A model generated the notes under the pieces. It had not been told where the DNA came from and searched no databases. It saw nothing but the letters and a program-made list of their open reading frames with translations. Shown here one piece after another: positions 33,580-43,599 of a stretch of 64,000 nucleotides of DNA; within the stretch, counting starts at the first letter, position 1, and each line of letters opens with the position of its first letter. Source of the DNA: Fragilariopsis cylindrus CCMP1102 (lineage: Eukaryota; Bacillariophyta; Bacillariophyceae; Bacillariales; Bacillariaceae); contig FMBT01000319.1 in assembly GCA_900095095.1 (NCBI GenBank), positions 124,001-188,000 of the forward strand, read 5' to 3'. A program made the translations under genes and the position numbers.

Positions 33580-36500
33580 CTATGATTGACCAGGGAACAA
33601 AACACCAGCAATTGTATGGATCACTCCATTGCTAGCAGGAATATCAGTAACACTGATCACTTCGTTATTGACAGTCACAACACCATCACCACTAATGGCA
33701 AATTCTATTGCATCTCCCTGCACTGTAGTAAGTGTCAAACCATCGGTAATATCAGAAGCTTTGTAGATACCAGCAACAACATGGTATGTCAAAACTGAAG
33801 AAAGAGTTTCATTGTCAACGCCACCCAAATCAGCAGCATCAAGACCTAGATCGTTGAAAACGGTAATAAATGCAGAATTGGTAGGTGCGAAGACAGTAAA
33901 GGGACCTGCCGATGAAAGCGTGTCAACAAGACCAGCTTGCACGATCAGATTAACCAAAATAGACAGGTCATCTTCTCCGCTAGCAACATCAATAATAGTT
34001 CCCGTTGGTTCAGATGGGGTTTCATTTTGGGCTTCAGTTGGTTCTTTCGAGGAAACCGTAGGAGCGTCCTCCGGTTCGGTAGCCTGAGGAAACAAGATAT
34101 TATCAATTGTATGTATAACGCCATTGCTTGCAAGAATGTCAGTACCAGTAATCATTACATTACCATTAATCATAACAGCATCACCATCAATAGAAAATTC
34201 AATTGTTTCTCCCTGCACTGTAGTCAGAGTCAGACCATCAGTGATATCAGCTGCTGTGTAGATACCAGCAACAGTGTGATATAAAAGAATTTCTTTCAGT
34301 GTGTCAGCATCCAGTTCTGTGATATCATCTGGATTAGCAAGAGCTTTACTCCAAACATCATTAGTGGGTGCAAAAACTGTGAAAGGTCCTGCAGATGACA
34401 GAGTCTCAGCAAGACCAGCATACACCACAGCATCAACCAAAATAGAAAGATCCTCATCTGCACTTGCAACGTCAACAATGGTTCCTGGTGTTTCAGATGG
34501 ATCCTCAACCTCATCCTCATCCTCATCCTCGGTTGGTTCGGTAGCCTGAGGAAATAAGAAATTATCAATTGTATGTATAACTCCATTGCTTGCATCAATA
34601 TCAGTACCAGTAATCATTACATTACATTGATCATGACAGCATCATCATCAATGGAAAATTCAATTGTTTCTCCCTGCACTGTAGTCAGAGTCAGACCATC
34701 AGTGATATCAGCTGCTGTATAGATACCAGCAACAGTGTGATACAACAGAACTTGCTTAAGTACGTCAGCATCTAGTACTGTGATATCATCTGGATTAATG
34801 AGTCCTTCAGTCCAGACATCATTAGTGGGTGCAAAAACTGTGAAAGGTCCTGCAGATGACAGAGTTCAGCAAGACCAGCATACACCACAGCATCAACCAA
34901 AATAGAAAGATCCTCATCTGCACTTGCAACGTCAACAATGGTTCCTGGTGTTTCAGATGGATCCTCAACCTCATCCTCATCCTCATCCTCGGTTGGTTCG
35001 GTAGCCTGAGGAAATAAGAAATTATCAATTGTATGTATGACTCCATTGCTTGCATCAATATCAGTACCAGTAATCATTACATTACCATTGATCATGACAG
35101 CATCATCATCAATGGAAAATTCAATTGTTTCTCCCTGCACTGTAGTCAGAGTCAGACCATCAGTGATATCAGCTGCTGTATAGATACCAGCAACAGTGTG
35201 ATACAACAGAACTTGCTTAAGTACGTCAGCATCTAGTACTGTGATATCATCTGGATTAATGAGTCCTTCAGTCCAAACATCATTAGTGGGTGCAAAAACT
35301 GTGAAAGGTCCTGCAGATGAAAGAGTATCAGCAAGACCAGCATACACCACAGCATCAACTAAAATAGAGAGATCCTTATCTGCACTTGCAACATCAACAA
35401 TGGTTCCTGGTGTATCAGATGGATCCTCAACCTCATCCTCATCCTCGGTTGGATCCTCAGTTGGATCAAGGGCAGCCTGAGGAAACAAGATACCATCGAT
35501 CGTGTGTATGACGCCATTGCTTGCAAGAATGTCAGTACCAGTAATCATCACATCATCATTGATCATAACAACATCACCATCAATAGAAAATTCAATTGTT
35601 TCTCCCTGCACTGTAGTCAGAGTCAGACCATCAGTGATATCAGCTGCTGTGTATGTACCAGAAACAGTATGATATAACAAAATTTCTTTCAATGTGTCTG
35701 CATCTAGTACTGTAATATCATCTGGATTGGTTAGAGCTTTAGTCCAAACATCATTAGTGGGTGCAAAAACTGTGAAAGGTCCTGCAGATGACAGAGTCTC
35801 AGCAAGACCAGTATACACCACAGCATCAACCAAAATAGAAAATTTTCATCTGCACTTGCAACATCAACAATGGTTCCCAATATTTCTGTTTCGGAGGGGG
35901 CAGCGACCGACGGAGATTCTACAGGTTCGATTGTAGTTTCAATGGTAGATGAATCGGGTGTTTCAACAGTAGGAATAGATATATTCGGGATCAAAACACC
36001 ATCGATCTTATGGATAATTCCATTATTTGCAAGAATGTCGACATCGGTGACAAGCGATCCGTTTACCGTCACAACATCTCCATCTACAGCAAAAACGACC
36101 GCATCTCCTTGTAAAGTAGCCAATTCAAGACCATCAACAATTTCGTCTGCCGAGTAGATACCATCTAATACATGAAAAGTAAGCAGTCCTTTAATGAGAT
36201 TAATGTCAACGTTGGACGGATCAACGGAAGGTGAAGCGAGCAATTCGCGAAACGCATCGTTTGAAGGTGCCAGTACGGTGTAAGGACCAGAGGAAGAGAG
36301 GATTTCGTCCAGTTCAGCTTGAACAACCAAGTTGACCAATATAGAAAGTTCTTCGTCAGCTATTGCACGATCTACAATACTATTCTCAACCCAAGACGGA
36401 AGAAGAACTTTGTCAATAACGTCAACGAGACTCTCACAAGCAACAAAGTCATCTACAACCAATGCATCGTTGTTGATGAAAACATCACGGTCATCAGTAT

Positions 36501-36969
36501 AAGTAATGGTGATATCTTCTCCGTTCAGGGTCGTCAGAGTGACAGAGCTTGTATCATCATCATCGTTGTACGCCGAAAAGGCTCCCGACTCAACAGCATG
36601 GTATAGAATTAAACTTTGAAGATGTGTCTTCCACTCGTCTGTCATGAGATTGGAAACAATCTCGGGTTCAAGCTCAGCAAACGCATCATTTGTTGGAGCT
36701 GCAATGTAAATCTCGGCTTTGGTATCGTTAAGAGCACTAACAAGATCAGCCTGTGAAGCGAATTCCACCAAAGTAGAAAAGGTGTCAATATTTCCAAGCA
36801 GTACTTCGGCAATGCTCTCACAACTTGCCGCTGTAGGCGATTCGGTTGGAATAAAACCAACACCTCGAAAACCTTTCTCATCCTTCGCCCCTCGACATGT
36901 AGAGTGAAAAAGTACTGAACACCAACAAAAGATAAGGCACAGTTTCGACGCTAAGGGACTCATTGTCAA
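33580..36969 (-). CDS. Secreted protein with seven FAS1 (fasciclin) domains, frame interrupted
   Basis: About 1125 residues. It starts with a signal peptide (MTMSPLASKLCLIFCWCSVLFHSTCRG) and has no later membrane segment, so an extracellular or wall-associated adhesion role is likely, as for FAS1 proteins generally. Seven FAS1 domains lie at about 36830-36390, 36375-35985, 35880-35490, 35408-35012, 34948-34555, 34478-34095 and 34005-33590. Domains 3-7 begin GTIVDVAS or GTIIDVAS, carry the motif PFTVFAPTN, and end HTIDxxLFPQ or similar. Linkers are acidic (EPTEDEDEDEVEDPSETP). Domains 3-6 are near-identical in DNA with a period of about 461 bp. The frame changes near 34624, 34866 and 35840. 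At each place the sister copies have one more base, so a single missing base explains every break. I see no intron. Confidence 0.85.
34142..35880. repeat. Tandem gene-internal repeats of about 461 bp (FAS1 units)
   Basis: The word TTAGTGGGTG recurs at 34361, 34822, 35283 and 35754. Stretches of 200 bp or more are identical or differ at one position between neighbouring units, e.g. 34405-34620 against 34865-35083, and 34610-34813 against 35072-35275 apart from single-base gaps. Confidence 0.85.
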
Positions 36970-38028
36970 ATATTAAAGAATGCAAAATATTATAAAAGGA
37001 TTTTTCTCTCTTTTTGATTTCTTCAGATATTGCTTCTGCAATCCGCCGTCAAATTATTCGATTCTCGATGATCGATGTGTCAAAAGTGATTAGCTTGAGT
37101 GGCGAATCAGCAGAAAATGTTGCCGTTCAAATGTGTATTTGTGATCGATGTGTCAAACGTTGGTTGCTAGGTATATCGAATACTCGAGAAAAATTGCTTA
37201 TTTTTGGTCACACTTCTTCTATTCTTGGTGCATTCAGTCCAAATTTTCAGTCGTTTACTGCGTCGTAATTAACTACTATTTATTTTTAGTCTCTAATTGG
37301 CTGCCAGATTATCTACAACGGAAATTTACTTACATACCAATTTGTCGAATGAATCGAATCTCTTCTTTTATCATAGTCATAATTTTCATACTGTATGTGA
37401 GGGGCGCCTTTTTTGTAGCGCTCGAGGCAGTCTTGTGTAATGATGCGGGAATGAACAAAAAAAAACTCGGCCGCATTAGAAGATTTATGTTTGTTAACTC
37501 TATTATTGCATAATAATTGATATAGTATTATATTGTAGTGTCAGTCAGGTAGACTACTGCATACAAATGTTCATGATAATATTGTTGGATTTGGTTATTC
37601 TAAGCTATGGCATTACAAGGGCCATCTAACCTGGAAAGCAAAGAGATGTTGTAGTATATTATAATAATAGTTGAATGTGTTTGTCTGTCAGACAGATAAC
37701 ATATTATTATTATGACAAGCCACGATCCTACCTACTGAAATTTTAATTCATGTACAAGTTTGTATTAGCCGGAGTACATTTTACCACACAAAGAATCTTC
37801 TTCTCTGATGTAGGTGCTTGTTTTGCTTGCTTAGCTTGTGACTTTTGGTTCATCACTATGTTATGTGACTATTCCAATTGGTTCTTTCTCTATTTTTAAA
37901 CCCCCATTTGTTACTTGCCACACACTACTGAGTAACAAAGGAATGTTAAAAGTCCAGTATTTCTTTGGCTAGTATTTGAAAATGGTACAAAAAATACTAC
38001 ACACATGATGTTGTCAATGAATGGGATC
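36970..38028. other. Intergenic region upstream of the FAS1 gene
   Basis: About 1 kb containing the FAS1 gene promoter. It is AT-rich, with no supported coding region; open frames at 37014-37268 and 37148-37513 on + look random. Confidence 0.5.
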
Positions 38029-39139
38029 TATTCTACCGCTCTAACTTTCCGCGGTGCGCAATTTGGAAGCAGTTAGTCCACGATGCTTCGCGTCGTGTAT
38101 GGTTTCATAAACCTTTGTCACTCGTGTGACTGGGGGGACCTGGTGTGCCTTTATACAACTATGAGAGATGGTTGGGTGAAAGGACAGGAGGTAAACTGTT
38201 GAGTTTATTGATCTAGTGCCTCGTGAAGTTGCCCTAGTGCATGTCATGATGATCAAATTACAAACAGCTTAGCAGAGGAAGCAAAAGGAGGTTGGGTCAA
38301 GCTATTGACCATGGGATGGAGTTGCTTGTTTCACATCTTTTCTGTATTTTGATATGCCCTTTATTATATATATGCAGCGCGTGCCTTCACTATCATTTCT
38401 CTTTAATTAGAGGGCGTGAGGGAATATCCCTCAGCATAAGTATAATAAGGGCATATCAAAGGACAATACTTCAGGTGTGTCACTTGGCATATTTTGACGC
38501 GCAAAGAAGGTTCTTCAAAGCTAATTATGGTGCGCGAGTTGACACCTGTTAACAACAGTTAAGTAAGGCTGGTGCCAAGACTAGACGGTTGAATCAGGAA
38601 TTGTCTACTCGGAATTTGTAACCGTTTCTTTATTGATTTGATAATTTGCTTATTCCTTGTTTACCCACTCAGAATTGCAACCATTTCTTAATTGATTTGA
38701 TATGTTGTCTATTCTCTGGTTACCTGTTACCTTATCGCGTAGGCTTTCTATGTTGCCGGTACAGCCCACCCTATCAGGGCTGCATGATGCAAATAGACAC
38801 ACACATTTCCAAATACTAGGTGTTTGATGTCTCTCTTTGAAAAGTGGCACAGCTAGAAATTAGCAAAGAAGAGTAGAAATGTCCTTTGGGTGCTTTAGTT
38901 GTTAGCATTTCATATTCATTCCACTGCTTTGTTGAGCAGTAGTAAGTCCTACCTAGAGGCAAGTTTGCTCCTTCAGGAGCTAGAGAACATCCCTAAAGAG
39001 ATGTTCTCATCTTAACTATAGAATTGTGGGGCCTCTGGTCCTGCGGCTTGGCAATCATCGTTGGCCTTAGGTTGACCTTGGACGCAAGCCTTATAAATTA
39101 GATATTAAAGTTCATTTTAATTTTATTCTACCGCTCTAA
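38029..39139. mobile_element. Candidate insertion between 16-bp direct repeats, unclassified
   Basis: The 16-mer TATTCTACCGCTCTAA occurs at 38029-38044 and again at 39124-39139. The 1.08 kb between them seems less AT-rich than its surroundings and shows no long reading frame, no terminal inverted repeats and no gene I recognise. Direct repeats of this length would fit target-site duplication by a non-LTR type insertion, but a remnant of another element or a chance or recombination repeat is possible. It contains two imperfect copies of a unit of about 59 bp at about 38608-38725. Confidence 0.4.
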
Positions 39140-39647
39140 TCACATACTTAACTATTTACATACTATTTAACACAATGATTGTAATGAGAGACAATGCTGT
39201 CTTCTAACTTTAGCTCTTAATTTATTTTTTGATTCATAATATTTCAGGAACATTAATAATATTACCTCTGCTGGACAAAGAAAATACTATGTGGGAGAAA
39301 ACTTCTGATGTATATATTTTTGAGTTTGTTGCAATGGTACTATGTGGTCTAAGACTTTGTCCTTTTAGCTAGCAAGAGTTACAAATCATACGTTGTATTC
39401 CTGGAAGCATAAGATCCTGACTCAGTTTATGCGGGAAATACAAAGGATTGTTAACCCTAGATCAGGATAAATTTTTATGGGTGGGTATGTGCACTCTACG
39501 AACAGAAATTATTAATGATATATAGTCCTTTCAGATGTATTCCACATCCAGACAAAACATAAATACATGTCGAAAAAAAGGAAGTCCAGTAGAAAGTATT
39601 CCATAATCTACACTATTGGGGGGCTTCATCAGACAAACCTTATCCGT
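39140..39647. other. Intergenic region downstream of MnmA
   Basis: About 500 bp of AT-rich sequence with nothing recognisable. Confidence 0.5.
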
Positions 39648-41177
39648 TCACTTTTTCTTTATTGATGAATTATCGTTGAGACCTGAGGGGTGTAATATTT
39701 TTGGCAAAGCTTTCTGCATCTCCCAATAATTTGGTCCTCGTCGATCAATTGGACCTCCTCCCAAACAGATCAAATCTCCTTCTTTTCCTCCCGAATAAAA
39801 GACGCATACCTGTCCTTGCGCTATCCCTCTCAATGGTAATTTCAGTCTGATTTCGTAGCTACCAAATCCATCTCCGTCTTTAGACATACAATCGCTACCG
39901 ACTACAATCTCACAGTCAACTAGAGGCTGTAGATGTCGTATCCGGCACTTTAAACGGAAGGGTATGGGAGGGGGACCACCAGCCATCCAATTTAAGTCCT
40001 TGCATCTGATATATAATCGATCCGCATAGAGGCTTGGGTGGTGTGTTCCAGGGCATACTAATAAACACGGAGATTTCCACCTATCATATTTGTCTACAAC
40101 GAACCATTTTTGTGCAACACCCGATATTTTGGCGCCCTGCCCGATAGTGGAGTAGATCAAGGACGGACTAACAACTGGGTCGAAAGTTGATATTACATCA
40201 TTATTCTCAACGTTGATACATTGCACCAACGATGAAGAATTGTTATCGTCACACTCATTAGAAAGATCTATGTATTCATTGATAAAGTCTCCATGCTTGC
40301 GTTTGCCAATGAAACAAATACCAACAGAATCTCTCTTGGAGGCATTCGGTAATTTCGCATGTTTGGCTACCTCTCGAACAGAAAACGAGCTATCGTCTTG
40401 TGACTTGTTGAATGGTACATTTTTGTACAAGTCGCCCAAAGGGAAGAGAACACGAGAAAACGCTTCGGCAGGAACTGAAGATAAAAAGTAACTTTGATCC
40501 TTCGAGCGATCACGAGCTGATAAAAGTATGGGCTTGTCAGCATTCGATGAGTGGAGGATATAGTCTGCTAAGATTGTCGAATCTTCCTCTTCCAACGCTC
40601 GTTGAAGATATTCTGGCATAGGACTATTGCTTATACTTCTATCCCATAATCTTGCATAGTGACCAGTAGCCAAATAATCAATATCACGAAATTTTTTCTT
40701 CAAATAGTCTTTCAATGCACCAAATTTTATGTACTTGTTACAATCAACGTCGGGATTAGGTGTAATAGATTCAGATATCTGTTGGCAATACGGTTGGAAT
40801 ACATCGTTCCAATATTCCGCTTGAAACGAAACGTGATGTATTGGAATGTTTAACTGCGATGCCACGGCGCGTGCATCCTTCCAGTCTTGTTCCCAGCAGT
40901 ATGATTCGTATTTCTTCTTTTTCGGAGTAGTGACAGTGGTTTCAGCTTCGTCGGCGTAATCCCAATTGGACATGTGAATACCTGTCACTTCATCATTCGG
41001 TTGGTTACGTGATAAGAGATATGCAACAACACTAGAGTCAACGCCACCCGATAATGCAACGCCAATTTTTCTTTTGGAATAGCATTCGATAGTGGACGCA
41101 GAGGAATGCCTAATAGTTCTACTTGTACAAGCCAACCGGATTTTTTTGTTCGTCACCAGCGATAGAAACCTTTTCAT
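39648..41177 (-). CDS. mnmA: tRNA 2-thiouridylase MnmA/Mtu1, probably mitochondrial
   Basis: Single-exon, 509 residues. The enzyme activates the wobble U34 of Lys/Glu/Gln tRNAs with ATP and adds sulfur. The ATP-pyrophosphatase P-loop SGGVDSSVVAYLL is at about residues 38-50. Other family motifs are HMSNWDYAD, WKDARAVASQLNIP, the first catalytic Cys in NPDVDCNKYIKFG, LATGHYARL, KDQSYFLSSV and the second Cys in GICFIGKRKHGDFINEY. The C-terminal beta-barrel part (RLKLPLRGIAQGQVCVFYSG) is complete. The start MKRFLSLVTNKKIRLACTSRTIRH is basic and Ser-rich with no acidic residue, like a mitochondrial presequence. Low-complexity insertions enlarge it relative to the bacterial enzyme (about 370 residues). 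Confidence 0.93.
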   Translation of the reverse strand: MKRFLSLVTNKKIRLACTSRTIRHSSASTIECYSKRKIGVALSGGVDSSVVAYLLSRNQPNDEVTGIHMSNWDYADEAETTVTTPKKKKYESYCWEQDWKDARAVASQLNIPIHHVSFQAEYWNDVFQPYCQQISESITPNPDVDCNKYIKFGALKDYLKKKFRDIDYLATGHYARLWDRSISNSPMPEYLQRALEEEDSTILADYILHSSNADKPILLSARDRSKDQSYFLSSVPAEAFSRVLFPLGDLYKNVPFNKSQDDSSFSVREVAKHAKLPNASKRDSVGICFIGKRKHGDFINEYIDLSNECDDNNSSSLVQCINVENNDVISTFDPVVSPSLIYSTIGQGAKISGVAQKWFVVDKYDRWKSPCLLVCPGTHHPSLYADRLYIRCKDLNWMAGGPPPIPFRLKCRIRHLQPLVDCEIVVGSDCMSKDGDGFGSYEIRLKLPLRGIAQGQVCVFYSGGKEGDLICLGGGPIDRRGPNYWEMQKALPKILHPSGLNDNSSIKKK

Positions 41178-41988
41178 TGCGACATACTCTTCTTTTCCTC
41201 TACTGAATTAATTAGTGTGCTATAATTGTTGTGTGGTTTCATTGATATTATGTTCATTGTTATTTGCAATTTGTATCTATCAATTTCTTGAAGGTGTGAA
41301 ATTGTCGTTTACCATGGTTATGGTTTTTTTTAATCGACGTTTTTTTTGCTTGGTTGTAAAAAATGTACCAATTCAGTCCAGTCCAGTCCCGCTTAATGTA
41401 AGAACAAAATTTAGGAGAATACTGTAGTAAATTGAAATAGGTTAAAATCAATCGGTAACATTATACCATTAGCCTAATAACCAAACAAGGGAAGTATAAT
41501 ATATGAAATATGTAATAGAACAAGATATGTTTATGTTTTTTTGCGGGCCCTATATTGATTATATCACCGCAGAATTGATAAGTTATTCAGTCGTCGAGAA
41601 TATATAATGTGAGCGATGAAATTCATCATCATCACCTCTTCGGTATCAATCTGCAAATGGGTTGTTCGTTTTTCATTGGCTTTTCTCGAAGTGCCATCAC
41701 ATACGTCTTCTCTACCAAAAGCAAGACCTTATACTGGCATCATTCTTGTGTTTGAGACTATGGAATAATAAATGGATCACTTCACTTCCAGTAACAACCC
41801 TCGAAAATCTAATTTAGTAAACTTCCTGTGAATAACAACCTCCAATTAAATTGCTATTGCAACCAATATAGAATTGCAGTATATGTATATACATACATAT
41901 ATACATACGTGTGTGTATATGTACAGTTATTCGACTTCGATGATAATTATTATATTTCTTGCGTCATATTTCTGTTGTGATTATTTAT
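41178..41988. other. Intergenic region
   Basis: About 800 bp between MnmA's start and the 3' end of the BASS gene. It has an alternating TATG/CATA tract at about 41880-41925. No gene is supported. Confidence 0.5.
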
Positions 41989-43293
41989 TTATTTTGTCGT
42001 TGTCGTCCTCGCCGAACTGATAGTAGCCCAGATGGACGCAACCAAAGCACCAATAACCGCCAACGTTACCATTGCTGCCGCCGGAATAGAAGCGGCTGAC
42101 AAATCAAAATGTTTCATAGCTAATACGTACGCAAGTGTTGGTGACTTTGAGAGCGTTTCCACCACAAGAGTTTTTTTGGTTTGTTCGTCCATTTTGAGTG
42201 CACTGGTAACACACCACGCAATAATCGCACCAAGAACGGACAAAAGACACGAAGGAACTAATAAGGATAACCCCAAAGAAGTTGATGTCGTTACGAAGGT
42301 ATTCGACGAACCTCCCGCAACGAGTACCAAAGTAGAGAAAATTCCGAGGGCTGGAAGAAAAGGTGATATTTTTTTAATAGCTTTGGGAAAGATTGTAGAT
42401 ATAAACGATCCGGATAGTATTGGTAACAAGATCAACGATGCGATAGTTTTTATGACTCCGTATCCATTGACGTCTACAGTGTAGCCGAGAAGTTGATGGA
42501 CAAGAAGTGGAGTTGCAATTACACCCAGAAGCGTTGTAGAAATAGTACAAATAATCGATAGCGCCACATCGCCACCAGCGATTAGCGTGAATAAGTTGCT
42601 AGCCTGACCACCTCCTACAGAACTAAGTAAGATTAGACCGATCGTTTGACTCGATGAGTAGGACAATCCTTTAGCAATACTACCGGCAAGCAGCGGCATT
42701 ACACCAAAGCATAACAGAGCGTTGATGGAAAGAACGGAAGGATAGCTTATCGCCCGGGTTAAATCTTTTGGAGTTATGGTTAGTCCCATTGCGAACATGA
42801 GACTTCTGTAGGCCATTTCCATCACAGAAAGTGAACCAAAGATCTTCGAACACGATGCAGCATTCGAAACTGAAACGAATGAAACCAAAAGTATCCATAA
42901 AGGGGTTAGAAGATTGAATGTGGATAGTTTCTTTTCGAGTCGACGGTGACCAGAGTTGGCGAATGAAGGTTCATCGTCCGCACGAGATGACGTCGCCGAG
43001 GTTGTTGTCGTCGTCAATGACAAGGAGATAGTATTTTTGCGAGTATGATTATTTTCCGTGTCAAAGAATCCAAATCGTGACGTAGATTGAAAACGTTGTC
43101 GTCCTTGAGAAAGAAGGCTGTATGATGAATGTTGTCGAGGCGAGTTGAGATTAAACTTGTGCACGCTAATGTCCTGAAAACTCCATGTACCATCCAATGT
43201 TACACCGATTATAAGTAATAGCAAGATAAAACTTTGATACCTGACAAGGGACGAGTTGATTGACATCAAGCAAGTACAATTTGTAAGCTTCAT
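41989..43293 (-). CDS. Bile acid:sodium symporter family (BASS-type) transporter, plastid leader
   Basis: About 434 residues, single exon. Plastid BASS proteins carry pyruvate, glycolate or other organic anions with sodium; the substrate here is not known. The leader (…SFILLLLIIGVTLDGTWS|FQDIS) is a signal peptide followed by Phe, then a Ser/Arg-rich transit-like stretch. About nine or ten membrane segments follow, with family motifs RSLMFAMGLTITPKDL, GLILLSSVGGGQASNLFTL, which resembles the GG-ASN sodium-site motif, LVVETLSKSPTLAYVLAM, and AAMVTLAVIGALVASIW. I chose the ATG at 43293 (MKLTNCTCLMSINSS); another at 43380 would add 29 residues before the signal peptide. Divergent from the pseudouridine synthase with about 300 bp between them. 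Confidence 0.87.
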   Translation of the reverse strand: MKLTNCTCLMSINSSLVRYQSFILLLLIIGVTLDGTWSFQDISVHKFNLNSPRQHSSYSLLSQGRQRFQSTSRFGFFDTENNHTRKNTISLSLTTTTTSATSSRADDEPSFANSGHRRLEKKLSTFNLLTPLWILLVSFVSVSNAASCSKIFGSLSVMEMAYRSLMFAMGLTITPKDLTRAISYPSVLSINALLCFGVMPLLAGSIAKGLSYSSSQTIGLILLSSVGGGQASNLFTLIAGGDVALSIICTISTTLLGVIATPLLVHQLLGYTVDVNGYGVIKTIASLILLPILSGSFISTIFPKAIKKISPFLPALGIFSTLVLVAGGSSNTFVTTSTSLGLSLLVPSCLLSVLGAIIAWCVTSALKMDEQTKKTLVVETLSKSPTLAYVLAMKHFDLSAASIPAAAMVTLAVIGALVASIWATISSARTTTTK

Positions 43294-43599
43294 GGTTGTA
43301 TTTTGAAGATTTTGTAAGGACGATAATACAGCAATTTCCGAAATTATTATCTCAATCGGATTATGTGTATTATGTAGCACACGTAGGATTACTTAGTACT
43401 GATTTTTTGCCGAGGCGGATGAAATGTTTGAATATTTCGTATAGATTTTTATCCACGTATGAATCAATCATCACCAACATTTTGAATTTATTCATTCATC
43501 ATTAAAAATTTAACTCATTAACTTACTACTCATTACGCAGCCATTAAACATTTTAAACATTAAACATTAGAATTATTGTCATAGTACATTCACAATGTC

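Noticed and set aside
34624-35840. Programmed frameshifting in the FAS1 and other genes
   Set aside because: The breaks share no slippery site or downstream structure that I can see, occur at different places in unrelated genes, and sister repeat copies simply carry one more base.
37014-37513. Two overlapping open frames upstream of the FAS1 gene
   Set aside because: Composition matches surrounding AT-rich DNA and neither shows a domain or a signal peptide.
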